Positions 32,330-44,312 of a stretch of DNA of 64,000 nucleotides are shown here, piece by piece. Below the pieces are notes generated by a model that saw only the letters and a list, made by a program, of their open reading frames with translations, was not told the DNA's origin and made no database searches. The first letter of the stretch is position 1. Each line of letters starts with the position of its first letter. A program made the translations under genes and the position numbers. The DNA lies in assembly GCA_023614405.1 (NCBI GenBank), contig CM042691.1, positions 171,650,927 to 171,714,926 of the forward strand, written 5' to 3'. The DNA comes from Avena insularis. Taxonomy: Eukaryota > Streptophyta > Magnoliopsida > Poales > Poaceae.

Positions 32330-33944
32330 TTTCCTCTATTCTATTTCCTCTCTCTAAGCCTACCTCAGATCATTTACCCTGTGTCATTTCAATTGGTACA
32401 AGGATACCAAAGGCATAGATCTTTAGGTTTGAAAACTTTTGGATGCAACACAGTGATTTCAAACAAATTGTCCAAAATGCTTGGAACATCCTAGTGGGGC
32501 ATATTGATAGTGCAAAAAAAATCAATGCTTAGATAAAAAATGTGAGGAGCGGGCTGAAGATCTGGGCAAAGAATCTTCCCTGTCTCAAAGTCCAAATCAG
32601 TAATGTCAAAGCAAAAATTGAGCTATTGGATGTCCTGGAGGAGGTTAGAACTCTAACTGTCCTTAAGTGGAACCTGAGAGATTTTCTAAAGACCCATTTC
32701 ATTTCTTTGCTTCAAAACCAAAATGCTTATTGGAAACAAAGAGGGAAAATCAAATGGGTTAAATTTGGAGATGAAAACACTAAATTCTTTCACTCTAGAG
32801 CCACCATCAGCTACAGGCACAATTACATCTCTGTTCTGGAGAATAAAAATAACCAGGAATTACAAGAACACTCTGACAAAGCTGATTTACTTTGGCATGC
32901 TTTCAAAAAAAGGATGTGAACTTCTGATAAACCTGAAATGCATTTCAACCTGCATGACTTCTTTGGTGATGGCATGTCTTCAGAGACTATAGATGCTATG
33001 GAAAGACCTTTCTCTAACAAGGAGATTGAGGAGGTAATTAGGGAACTTCCAAATGATCAATCTCCTGGTCCTGATGGTTTTAAAAATGAATTCATTAAGT
33101 GTTGCTGGCCTATCATTGGGGAGGATGTTAAGCAGATCATTGGTAATTTCTATGATGTCAACATTTCTTTAGAGAGCATCAACTCTTTTTTTATCACTCT
33201 AATTCCAAAAATTGAGAATCCCATGACCCCTGCAGATTTTAGACCCATTTCACTGCTAAAAAGAATGCTCAAGATTGTCACCAAAATCCTAGCCAATAGG
33301 ATTCATAATGTTAACCTGAAGCTTGTTCACAAGAATCGGTATGGTTTTTTAAAGAAAAGATCCATTCAAAACTGTTTAGGATGGGCTTTTGAATTTCTCT
33401 ACCAGTACCGCAAATCCAAAGAGGAGATTGTAATCTTAAATTGGATTTTGAGAAGGCTTTTGATAAGATTGAGCACTCAACCATTATAGGTATCCTCAAA
33501 GCAAGAGGCTTTGGTGAGAAATGGATTAAATGGATTCAATTGATCTTTCAATCTGCATCTTCTGCTGTTTTACTTAATGGAGTACCTAGGAAAAATATTT
33601 ACTAGAGAAGAGGGTTAGACAGGGGGACCCTTTATCCCCCTCCTATTTGTTCTTGTTGCTGAACTACTCCAGTCCATTCTCAATAAGGCAATGCAGCAGT
33701 GGCTGTTGACTCCCCCTTTAGGGGGTACTTTTTGCCTAGATTTCCCAGTAATCCAATATGCTGATGATACTCTGGTGGCTCTCAAAGCTAATTCTGGTCA
33801 ACTACTCTGTCTTACGGCCTTTTTACACACTTTTCTATTTCCACTAGGCTTCAAGTAAATTACTCAAAATCTTGCATGATGCCAATAAATTTGGAAGTTG
33901 AAAGGCTTTCTCATTTTGCCCTGACAATCTCTTGGCGGACAGGG
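32330..33944 (+). pseudogene. LINE-B ORF2: endonuclease tail and RT
   Basis: Shows KINA...[56 protein letters not shown] and QYADDTLVAL (YADD at 33757-33768). An in-frame TGA lies at 32917-32919. A frameshift near 33440 falls in the LKLDFEKAF block, and a TAG near 33602 precedes REG. It is broken at 33944 by the nested element and resumes at 36416. Confidence 0.9.
33940..33944. repeat. TSD (left) CAGGG of the nested TG...CA element
   Basis: CAGGG at 33940-33944 and again at 36411-36415. Excision of one copy plus the insert restores the LINE frame (TGTLPFTYLGL). Confidence 0.9.
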
Positions 33945-36410
33945 TGAAAGAACATGTTGGCCCCCATGTGTGGTTTTGGTAATTAATGACAATCTTTATG
34001 GACTAATGTGTGTATTAAGTTATACTTGTAGGATTTGTCCATTGGCATCGCTTGGATCATGTGTTGGCTTCAAGGTCGATGAAATGCAAAGAAGATATGT
34101 TGTGCAAGCTCAATATGCGAGGTCGATGATGAGGAATTAAGAAAGGCGTTCCACCTTGAGAAAGGCAAGATCGTCTACATCAAGCTCAAGTGGAATGCTC
34201 AAGGCAAAGATATAATCTTGATAGGTTTTCCCTTTTGCCGGTCTCACGTTGTGTGTGTGAGACCGGGTTTAGGATAGATAACCGTTCTATCAAGAGGGGC
34301 TCTCGTATGAGTAATTCGGTCACATCATTCGGAGAGAGCTCAAACCTTTGCATACTTGCATCATCGTATTTGGTTGTTATTTGGTCTTATCCATGTGAGG
34401 ATATAGAGCTTATGGTAATCTCCATAACAAGCTCTTGTTCATCAAAATCGGATCTCCCATATGTATCTTGTTGCGATTTTGATTTATGCGGCTTTTCGGT
34501 TTCTCACCAAGTGAGGTATATCACATTATTCTACTTGATACTTTCTAACTTGGTCATAACCAATATTTCCACCTTTTATTGGGAATCCATTGTCGTCCTC
34601 TATCCGACGCAATTGGAATCGGGTCAATCGGAGCTTCCAGTCAAAAGTTATTATCGTTTGAATATTTGCCTATCAATCTGTTTTTTGGGCCGAGCGGTAG
34701 TACCGCTCGGACGGGCCGGTACTACCGCCCGCCCCTGAAAACGGCCCGTTTTATTTCTGCCTCGTTAGGGACCTAAACCCGGTACTACCGGCCGGCCCGG
34801 TAGTACCGCCCGGGTGGGCCGGTAGTACCGGCAGGCCCAGATTCTTTTTCCAGATCCAGATCCAGCGCTACCTTTCCTCCGCACATTGACTCGCCTCGCC
34901 TTGTGCACCCGACCGGCGCTGCTCGACCAATCCCCCGTGCGCTGCTGCTGCATGCCTGCTGCCGCTGGCCCCGCGAGCTGCTGCTGCAGCCTCGCTTCTC
35001 TCACTTTCGCTGCGCCGCCTTTGCTCTGGCTCTGGGCCCGCGCCATTGCGCCGCTCGCTATGGCCCCACCCATCTGCCCGCTGCTGTTGCCGCTGCGCAC
35101 GCCATCGCTGGCCCCGTGAGTTGCTGCTCTCTCACTTTCGCTTGCCGCCGCTGCTGGCCTCGCTATTGGCCCGCCCGCGCCGCTCACGCCACTCGCTTCA
35201 CCACGCCACAGTGCCCCGATCGCCGCGAAGTTGCTGCGTTCTTCTGCTGCGATTGCTTGGCCCACCGCATCTTGTTGCTGCAAGGCTCGCTGCCGCTCAT
35301 TCCCCACGCTGGCCCCAGATCTGCGCTGCTGCTTTGTTTTTTTCTGGAGCATGCAGTACTACCGGTTAATTCCGGTAGTACCGGAACGGTCCGAAAAATA
35401 GCCCCAACGGGCAGATTTAGCCCGACCCTTCAAATAGACTTTGTCCATTATTGTTTAGGGTCGCTTCTTCCTCCTCCTTTTGTCTAAGCTTTGCCCCCAT
35501 TTTCCTTACTCTTTGAGCTTGATTTATACTCACCCCTCCATTGATTCTTGCATATATTTGAGGGGTAGTTGGAGGAGATCTAGATCTACGTTTTGACCAA
35601 ACCAAAACATCTCTTTGTGAGTGTATCTTTGGGGATCTAGATTTTGGGGGATTTTGTGTCTCTCTTTGATTCCTCCTATCTTGTTCCCCCAATAGCTTTA
35701 GTAGCTTTGTTGGAACTTGAGAGTGAGGGATTTGAGCATCTTTGTGGTGTTCTTGCCATTTGCATTTGGTGCATCGGTTTGAGTTCTCCTCGGAGGATTT
35801 GGTTTGAGTTTCTCATTGGAGCTTGTCCCTCTTGGGTTCTTGGAACCCTAGACGGTTTTGTGGCCTTGGTGGCATTGTGGCCTTGGTGGCATTTGTTGAG
35901 GCCTTTTGTGGCGTTTGTTGGGAGCCTCCAATTAAGTTGTGGAGAAGTGCCCCAACCTTGTGAGAGGTTCCGGTTGCCACCGACAAGTGCACTGATAGTG
36001 GAAGCATGGATCGATCCCGTTGGGGTGAGATTCAGCAGAGAATAAGGGAGGCCTTTTGTGGCATTGGTGGTTTGATACCACCCCCTCTCCAAACGAGACG
36101 TACTCCATGTTGGGAGGAACTCGGTAAAATATCGGTGTCCCCGCGTGCCTCGGTTATCTCTATACCCGAGCTCTTTACTTATGCACTTTACATTGTGATA
36201 GCCTTCGTGCTTGAAGTAATATATATCTTGCTATCACTTTGTTGCTTGTATTGCTTAGCATAAGTTGTTGGTGCACATAGGTGAACCTTAGTTGTTCTAG
36301 GTTGTGCTTAACACAGTAAACACTAGTTTTATTCCGCCTTTGTTGAGCCACTCTAGGAAAAGTTTTAATCGCCTATTCACCCCCCGCTAGGCGACATCTG
36401 TATCCTTTCA
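33945..36410. mobile_element. 2.47-kb TG...CA element with 5-bp TSD, probably a solo LTR
   Basis: Begins TGAAAGAACATGTTGG and ends GTATCCTTTCA, with a perfect 5-bp TSD (CAGGG). TG/CA ends with a 5-bp TSD fit a solo LTR formed by LTR-LTR recombination. The TGAAAG/CTTTCA ends also form a short terminal inverted repeat. Inside are a GC-rich block (34680-35400) with many CGGTAGTACCG-type palindromes and a T/G-rich 3' part. No retroelement protein is found. The orientation is not decidable from this copy. Confidence 0.7.
34683..35395. repeat. Dispersed palindromic word CGGTAGTACCG / CCGGTACTACCGG
   Basis: Several copies or near copies lie around 34695, 34717, 34780, 34799, 34820, 35352 and 35372, in both orientations, flanking a GC-rich block. 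They would create many short hairpins. Confidence 0.7.
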
Positions 36411-36415
36411 CAGGG
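36411..36415. repeat. TSD (right) CAGGG
   Basis: Second copy of the duplication at 33940-33944. Confidence 0.9.
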
Positions 36416-37796
36416 ACTCTCCCCTTTACCTACCTTGGCCTTCCACTGAGTCTAAATAAGCCTTTAGTGGAACCGTTCTTGCCTATTCTTCAGAGAGTTG
36501 AAAGAAGACTTTGTGGCATTGCAGACTTTCTGAACTATGGAGGAAAACTGCAACTTGTGAAATCTGTACTGACTCTCTACCAATATTTTATATGAGTTGC
36601 TTAGAAGTGCCTGTGGCCATTAAAGATCAGTTGATTAAATACACGAGGCACTGTTTATGGAGAAAAAATATTGTTGATGTCCAAGCTAAAGGACAGACCT
36701 TAGTGGCCTGGAATAAAGTTTGTAGGCCCAAGAAGCAAGGTGGTTTAGGTGTTCTAGACCTCAATATTAAGAACTCCGCTCTCCTGTTGAAAACCTGAAC
36801 AAGTTCTTTAATCACCATGATATCCCATGGGTTCATCTTATTTGGAACACATATTACATCAATAATGGAAAACTGCCACGAAGAAGTATGGTGCGGTCTT
36901 TTTGGTGGAAAGCTCATCTAAAATTGATAGACATCTACAATGGAACTACAAAATGCTCTGTGGGAACTGGTAACACCACTTTATTCTGGAATGATATGTG
37001 GCAGGAAGAATGTCTGCAACATAAATTCCCTCACTTTCTATTTTTTTACAAAAAACTCAAGTATTTTTGTCCAGGATTTCATTCAGACTTAACATATTCA
37101 GGATCACTTCTACCTGCCTCTTTCACAGCAAGCATAATCTGAATTGTTAAGTCTGGAACAGATATGTCAACGCACTATCGTTTCAATGCAACATGGACAT
37201 GCACATAAGTTGAGCTATATTTGGGGAAATGATATATTTTCTGTCAAAATGGCCTATTCTGTTCTCTCTGGGCTTATACCCGCTCCACCACATTTCTCAT
37301 GGATCTGGGAGTCATCCTGTCAGCAAAAGCACAATTTATTCTTCTGGCTACTTTTATTGGACAAATTGAATACAAGAAATCTGCTGGGGAGGAAGAAGTT
37401 CTCTTTACCTTCTTATAATTGTGCTACTATTGACTGTTCTTCCGAGGAAACTTTGGCAAAACTTTTCTAGGATTGCCCTTTTGCCATACTATGCTGGGAT
37501 GAAATCTGTCCAACCAGGACTATGAACCTCTCGCTAAAAGAGGCCTTTTCAGATATAAAAAGGAACCTAAAATTACCTTTTGCAAAGGAGATTATTATCT
37601 TAGCAGCCTGGGGTATTTGGATATGCCGTAACAACAAGATTTTTAAAAATCAAAGACCCTATTTGTAGGAATGGAAGGCCATGTGACCCAAGAGCCTAGA
37701 TGGGTTGTGCTTAGAATTAAGAAGAAACACAGCCAGGGTCTAAAAACCTGGATCAATTCCCATTTAGATTGGAGATTAGTTAGTATCTGGTTTTAG
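36416..37796 (+). pseudogene. LINE-B ORF2, C-terminal part
   Basis: Continues with LPFTYLGLPLSLNKP, RRLCGIADFLNYGGKLQLVKS, LWRKNIVDVQAK and GGLGVLDL. The zinc-binding region follows, with SCQQKHNLFFWLLLLDKLNTRNLL. Frameshifts or stops lie near 36575, 36797, 37140 and 37470. The last codons end with a TAG at 37794-37796. It is very similar to LINE-A 14470-15826. Confidence 0.88.
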
Positions 37797-37903
37797 TCCC
37801 TCACTGAGGTGGATCTGTAACTCTGTAAATATGTAACTCTTTCTTATATTTATTTATAAAAATTGCAGTGGGGACTTTCCCTACTATTCAACCCTCAAAA
37901 AAC
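37797..37903 (+). other. LINE-B 3' UTR and A-run
   Basis: Contains AAAAATTGCAGTGGGG and CCTACTATTCAACCCTC followed by six A, the same end as LINE-A. Confidence 0.85.
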
Positions 37904-38310
37904 GATTTTGCATCCTATCAATTTAACGAAATTAGTTTAAACTTGAGCTACCAGTAAGTGCGATAGATTGCTCTCGAATTAAATGTCTTTCCAGAGGTAG
38001 ATGGTTGCATCGTATTTTAGTAAACAATGTCGTCGGTGTGAGTTTCAACCTATGAATAAAGAACATTATAAATTATCCAAGTGATGGACTCGAATGTCTT
38101 TTTCATTTTCTAAGGTCCTTGATGCAACTTGTACTTCCACCGACCGTGTTAACTGAAATTTTTTCTCCTACGGGACCCCCATAAGCTACAAGAAAATTCC
38201 ACCGTCCCAATTTCCATACAAAGTGGACCTTGCTTTCTTACAATTCCCAAGTTTTTAGAAGGATTTTTCAAGATTACTAACTAACTTGGTACACTTAAAT
38301 GATTTTATAT
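37904..38310 (+). repeat. Diverged tandem repeat, middle part (right of LINE-B)
   Basis: 37904-37914 is the second LINE TSD. 37918-38035 aligns with 40063-40185 (AATTTAAC-AAATTA, GCTAC, ATTGCTCT-GAATTAAATGT, GTAGATGG-TGCAT, GTCGGTGTGAGT). 38065-38210 aligns with 39845-39990 (CACCGACCGTGTTAACTGAA, CTCCTACGGGA). Confidence 0.7.
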
Positions 38311-39834
38311 AGATTAGATCAAATTTGTTCTTTTAGATAAAGAATATAGCTCAAAATAGATGGTAAAATCAAAGAACGAGAAGAGATTATGCATGCAAAT
38401 TGTTGAGGAAATACGGTGTGTAAGAGAAAGTTACTTTTGGGTCTCTTTATACGGTTGTTGATCATTATTAATAGATCGCTAGAATTTTGCAAAACAATCG
38501 AGTCTAACGCGGTGGCGAGGGGAGTACAAGGCACAAGTGTCTAAAGGACAAAGAAAATATTGGGCCCCACTTGGCAGTGTATGACAAAGATGTAAAACTA
38601 CTATGCAAAAGTTAGCATCTTCAGTTTAGTAGGTCCCATGAATTATGTCCTATAGACACTGAACATTAGAGCGTAGGGAATCACCTATGTATTTTCCCAA
38701 ACCTATCTTTAAGATGGGACCAACTTGATATACCAAGCTAGTTTATTGCACCACAATGCATCTAGTCAAACTTGTCCATAAGATAGGACCCATATGTAAG
38801 ATCTACCCACTCGTAGTCTTGTGATTAAATTTTGATTTCTACTGCTATGTGTACTAGATATCAATATTTTAATGCTTATGGACTACCCATAAGCTTAAGG
38901 GTGACCCTTAAGGTTTTTAGCTTGTGGATAGCTTCCACTATGTATATGGAAGTACACCAGGACTACTTTTTTCCCCTTATGGACAACATACTGGATGCCC
39001 TTACTCATAGTATTTCTTTGCTTTGGACATATGCTCACCTCTATCCATGCACTATACATGTAGAGAGAATAAAATGTAGGCAGGGGAAGAGGACAGAAGT
39101 GAATAGAGAAGAGGAGTTGAAGGAGGTTCGATGTTAGAGAAAAGTCTTTATTGCTGGGGAGATGTGAGATCAAAGCTATGATGGGTTCCTGACACGAGGT
39201 ATTCCTGACTCTACTAGTAGTAGTAAATTTCAGGACCTATGTACAAAAAAATGGAAGTATGTTTTATCTCTCCTTTGCTAACTCTCATCTATCCACCCCT
39301 CTCCCCTCGCGCACTGGCCTGGCTGATCTCTCCCTCGTCCACAGCATGGTGCTGCGCACGTGTGCCTTGGTACATCGTCTCTATTTATTTGTTTTTTAAA
39401 GAGAGGGCGGATCTGTTTCTCTGGCATGTTGGGCATCTGCGTTGGTGTGGAGTAGGAGGAGTATCACATAAGAAGGAAACCACTATGGTCCTTGGTGGCA
39501 AAATAATAAAAAAAATCCGGTTTCGAAATTTTTACTTGCTTCCCAAACATCGGGAGGGAAGGTTATTTAAAAGATCTTCCATTCATAGCAGTACTTCTTA
39601 TCTTATCTTTATATTGTCTTAACTCTTACAATACCATAGACCACTATATAGTGTACGTATAACTTTGAACATTGACCATTGTATCAAGACTAGCAAATCC
39701 AAATATTGCTAACCGTTGGATCTTCTTTTCCATTCATAGCATCTAGAAGGTTGGATTGATACTCTTTAGCATAATGAACACTAGTATGCGCAAACCTCAA
39801 AACATACTTCATTGCTTAGTTCCAGGGACCTTGT
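38311..39834. other. Unassigned sequence
   Basis: 1.5 kb without a convincing gene or recognisable transposon. It contains a perfect short inverted repeat at 38894-38912, an AGT microsatellite-like stretch near 39216, and a CT-rich, promoter-like looking segment near 39270-39360. Predicted ORFs are short and low in coding character. It could be the interior of the repeat-bearing element or a low-copy remnant. Confidence 0.4.
38894..38912. repeat. Perfect 8-bp inverted repeat
   Basis: CTTAAGGG-TGA-CCCTTAAG; 8-bp arms with a 3-bp loop. Confidence 0.8.
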
Positions 39835-40490
39835 TCTAAATGCATGGACTTGGATGTAATTTTCATTTCTTATGAGGTTCTTGATGTAACTTATACTTTC
39901 ACCGACCGTGTTAACTGAAGGACCTCGCTCCTACGGGAGCTACAACAGTTTGAAGAAAATGCAACCACCTGAATTATCACACAAAGTGGACCACGGTTTC
40001 TAATATAATTCCATTTTTCAAACTTCCTAGGTAACTTCGCACACTTCACTGACTTCTTGCCAATTTAACAAAATTAAGTCGAAGTTTAGCTACAAGTAAG
40101 CGAGGTAAATTGCTCTTGAATTAAATGTATTTTTGGGGGTAGATGGGTGCATCTTCTTGTAGTAAACAATCCTGTCGGTGTGAGTAATGACGAGATTGAT
40201 CTTTTTCGTAAAGAAAGTCCAAAGAATATGGATATGAATGTCACAAGCCAAGTTTCTAGACATATTAAGTGGACCAACATGTTTCACTTAGGATTCCTAT
40301 GTTTAATTTTATGAGTTTTCAAACTTCATCCTAGCTAATTCTGCCCACTTGAATGACTTTATGTCAATTTATCAAAATTAGGTCAAATTTGAACTACAAG
40401 AAAATTGTAGGTTGCTTTGAAAGTCTTGCGTTTTTTGAGGTAACTATCGGGGCTCATTTAATATATCACAAACCATCACCGAGAGTTTTG
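39835..40490 (+). repeat. Diverged tandem repeat, right part
   Basis: Contains three related sub-blocks: 39845-40010, 40040-40225 and 40231-40490. Two successive copies of the word (T)GCCAATTTA-CAAAATTA-GTC...CTACAAG occur about 305 bp apart (about 40060 and 40365). The last block matches 32031-32300. Confidence 0.72.
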
Positions 40491-42316
40491 TAGTTATTAT
40501 TATATCTTTGTTTTTATGATAAATTTTTACATTCATGCTATAATTGTATTAATCGAAAACATTAATACTTGTGTGATTTGTAAACTTGTTAGAGTCCCTA
40601 GTAAAGCCTCTTTATAATACCAGCTTGTTGGTTGATAGATGATCATGGTTTCCTGATCATGAACATTGAGATGTTATTAATAAAAAGATCACATTATTAG
40701 GAGATTGGTATGATGGACATACTCTTATTGATAAGTGTAGCTTAAAGATCAAGTCATTTCAATAGTTCAATTGCTATAAGCTTTCAGATACATAGTAACC
40801 AAAATACTTCGACCATGAGATCATGTTAATCACCATCACCGGATGGATGCTTTGATGACACCAAACACCACTTCGTAACTGGGTGGTTATAAAAGGTGGC
40901 ATTGAGTGTTCGGAAAGTATGTGTTGAGGCACATGGATCAAGAGTGGGATTTTTCCATCCATATGACAGATAGGTATACTCTGGGCCCTCTCCATGGAAT
41001 GTTATACAATTATCTTGCAATCATGTGACTGGATCACAAGGGATCACAAATCACAGGAACGAGTAAATAGTAGTTATAAGTAACGAGGTTGAACTAGGTA
41101 TGCAGAGATACCGACCATCATACCTCGGATAAGCAAAGTATCACGATACAAAGGGAAATTGGTATCGTATGTAAACGGTTCATTCGATCACGAAGTAATC
41201 ATAGAAATATGTGGGAGCCATATGAATTTCCATATTCCTATGTTGGTTATTGATCGGAGAAGAGTCTCGGTCATGTCTGCATAATTCACGAACCGTAGGG
41301 AGACACACTTAAGGATTCGATGTTGTTTAGTATATTTGGAATGTGAGTAAGAAGACCGAATGTTGTTCGGAGTCTCGTATGGGATCTAGGATATCACGAG
41401 GAGATCCGGAATGGTCTGGAGAATAAGATTCATATAAGGAATGTCCAATTCCGGAGTTCGGGAATGGTTCCGGTGTTTTAACCAAAATGTTCTAGAAGGG
41501 TCTAGAAGGTCCACTGATCCGGAAGGGGAAGGGTACATTAATGTGTCATGACAAAGTGGAATGGTTGCATCATGTGCTAAGTCACTTGGATGGACACTTG
41601 GAACACATAAATCAAACTCTAGTTCAAGGCACCTAGGCAAGTATTCCTACCTAGGGAAGGAATCCTCCCTCCCCTTGCCGCCGGCCACATGAAGTGGTGT
41701 TGGGGGAGGATTCCCTCCCCCTTTCTGCCCCGCCCTCTCATAAATAGAGAGGAGGCATAGCCCCCTTGCCCCACACCTCCAAGCCCTAGCCCAAGACACC
41801 TAGCCCTCTCTAGCCGCCGCCGCCAGGAGCAATCCAAGTCGGCGACTTGGGGCAAACCCTAGCCCCTTGCCACCAGCTACACCACCCGCCTTGGCGCCCT
41901 CTAAACCCTAGATCGCCAAGGCCCTCTTCTACTCCACCATACTCACTCCGCTTAAGGCGGCCTCGGGATCTCCTCTACACTCACACACGCCGTCAGGCCG
42001 CTGTAATCGCGAGGAGAGAGCTACAACCTTCACTGCCTGCTGGAACAAGGGAGAGGAAGGTCTTCATCAAGTAACGAATGTGTGACCGATTGTGGGAGCA
42101 CGACCGAAACACGGTGCCAAAAGGATCGTCTATGCGATCTTGAGATCGGCAAGTGAACGACTACATCACCCACGAGAATCTGCTCTCGTTAACTTCTTTG
42201 GAATCTTCGAGGGTGAGTACTCTATCGACTCATTGCTAAAATCTAGTAGATAGATCTTGGCTTGTGTGTGTTCATGCAGTAGAATTTTCTTGTTTCCTAT
42301 GCTACGAACCCCTACA
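40491..42316 (+). repeat. BARE-B 5' LTR, lacking its first 34 bases
   Basis: Homology to the 3' LTR starts at TAGTTATTA (3' LTR position 47516). The terminal TGTTGGATATATGCCC part is absent, and no TSD can be seen. It ends GAACCCCTACA. Relative to the 3' LTR it also lacks about 50 bp near 41640. Confidence 0.9.
41739..41748 (+). promoter_or_regulatory. TATA-like box, BARE-B 5' LTR
   Basis: CATAAATAGA, conserved in all BARE LTR copies in the window. Confidence 0.55.
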
Positions 42317-42317
42317 G

Positions 42318-42330
42318 TGGTATCAGATCC
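42318..42330 (+). other. BARE-B primer binding site
   Basis: TGGTATCAGATCC, one base after the LTR; initiator-Met type with one change from the BARE-A PBS. Confidence 0.9.
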
Positions 42331-43511
42331 GTGTCTATATGTTGATCTATTGCATGAGTATAACACAATGGTCATTGTGGGCGGTGGTGCTTTTATTATC
42401 AATTTCTTCTTGTGTACTTTGCATCTTGTGGTATGGTGGGATGAAGCGGCCCAGGCTAACCTTATATGACATTGTTTATGAGACTTTCTCCACACTTAAC
42501 ATGCAACTTGTATTGCATAAAATGGCTTTGCGGGTGTCTGTCTCTCCCAACATAGTCAAGATTCAATTTACAATGGTCACTTGATAGTTCAAGCATCAAC
42601 GTTGTGATTCTTGTTCGTAAGTTAGAACGGTACTTATTGAAAGCCCGAAACCACGTAAAATATGCAAAGAAAATTAGAGGCATCTAACTTTGTTTTACAG
42701 GGGTGTGCTGTGATGTGATATGTCCATGATTCTGATTATATATGATGTATGCAATGAACCTTATTGTAAGTCGGCAATCGGCAGGAGCCTTATGGTTGTG
42801 TTTTAATTTCGTTAAGACCTGCGTGTCTATTGTTCAAAGTAGTTGTAATAGTTGATGCTGGTAAATGACAACCATAGAGTGGTGCCATTGACCTTGACGC
42901 CACGCCGGTGATGATGGAGATCATGTTCGTGCTTGAAGATGTAGATCAGAAGCACAAGAAGAAAGGCCATATCATATCACATATTTTGAATTGCATGTGA
43001 TGTTAATCATTTTATGCATCTTGTATTGCTTAGATCATGAAGGTAGCATTATAAGATGATCCCTCTCACAAAATATCAAGTTATAAACTGTTCATACTTA
43101 GTAGGCATAGTTGCCAAGACTCGTTGTTTCAAAGCACCAGGCGATGATAGGGTGTGTTAGATTCTACGAGTGTATACAACGAGAGCAAGCCAGATTTCTC
43201 ATGCGGAAACTAAGGTAACATCTTGACGAGCCTAGCATGTATATACATGGTCTCGGAACACGGATCACCGAAAGGTAAAGCATGAGTCATATCGTAGATA
43301 TGATGAACATGTTGATTGTTCACCTTCTAAACTACATTATGTCCCGTGATGATCAGACTTGATGTAGTGGATTTGGTTCGTGTGATCACTAAAACAATGT
43401 GAGGGATATTCTTTTGAGTGGGAGTTCACCTATATTAATTTAATTAACTATTAATTAGAACTCAATTTTTCATAAACTTAGTCTAAACTACTGCAAATAC
43501 GTTGTAGATCA
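42331..43511 (+). other. BARE-B 5' leader
   Basis: Long untranslated leader as in BARE-1-type elements, homologous to BARE-A 16168-17344 (reverse complement). No conserved ORF. Confidence 0.75.
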
Positions 43512-44312
43512 ATGGCGGCCCCTACCATCAATTTTAATGCATTCCTAGAGAAAGAAAAGTTCAAAAACAATGGAACCAACTTCGCGGATTGGTTTTGCAA
43601 TTTGAGGATTGTCCTCAATGCTGGTCAGTTGACCTATGTTGTGGATGCACCGCTAGGTGACCCACATGCAGAAGATGCTACCGATGATGAGAAAAATGTT
43701 TTCCGTACTCGGAAGAATCAGTACTCCATGGTTCAGTGTGCTCTCTTGTATGGTTTGGAATCGGAGCTTCAAAAAAGGTTTGAGAACTTTGACCCACATG
43801 ATATTGTCTGTGAACTCAAAATGATATTTGAGGCTCACGCGTCAGTCGAGAGTTATGAAGATTCTGAAAAGTTCTTTAACTACAAGATGGAAGAGGGTAG
43901 CTCCATCAGTGAGCATGTGCTTAAGATGTCTGGGCAGGATAATGAGCTCTAGAGCTTGGGCATAATAATTCCTAATGCATTGGGGATTCATCGTGTCCTC
44001 CAATCACTACCACCAAGTTAAAAGAACTTTGTGATGAACTACAACATGCAACGCATGGATAAGACGTTGCCAACACACTTCTCTATGTTGAAGTCTGCGG
44101 AAGTGGAGATCAAGAAAGAGCACCAAGTGTTGATGGTCAATAAGACCACCAATTTCAAGAAGCAAGGCAATTCTAAGAAAAAAGGAACCTTCAAGAAGGG
44201 CGGTAAGAAAGCTACCGCACCGGCGAAGAAGACCAAGGCTGGGCCTAAGCCTGAAACTGAATGCTTTTACTACAAGGGAGAAGATCACTAGAAGCAGAAT
44301 TGCCCCAAGTAA
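43512..44312 (+). pseudogene. BARE-B gag
   Basis: Starts MAAPTINFNAFLEKEK and contains NFADWFCNLRIVLNAG and the coat-like region to a TAG at 43950-43952. It continues in the same frame, after another stop near 44020, with a Lys-rich segment. The CCHC knuckle region reads CFYYKGEDH, stop, KQNCPK. The second Cys has become Tyr and the codon after His, expected Trp, is TAG. So RNA-binding function is lost as well as the frame. Gag would form the virus-like particle. Confidence 0.9.

Larger units (their letters stand above)
32330..37903 (+). mobile_element. LINE-B, 5'-truncated L1-type LINE
   Basis: Same family as LINE-A, but it starts inside the endonuclease C-terminus (SDHLPCVIS). That is the usual 5' truncation of target-primed insertion. 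It ends with the same 3' UTR and a short A-run at 37897-37902. It is flanked by an 11-bp TSD, and a 2,466-bp element with its own TSD is nested in it. Without that insert it is about 3.1 kb long. Confidence 0.9.

Noticed and set aside
34765..35487. Long overlapping ORFs on both strands in a GC-rich block (195 and 194 codons)
   Set aside because: Ala/Arg/Leu-rich low-complexity translations on opposite strands of the same GC-rich LTR-like core; no domain, and overlapping frames are a composition effect.
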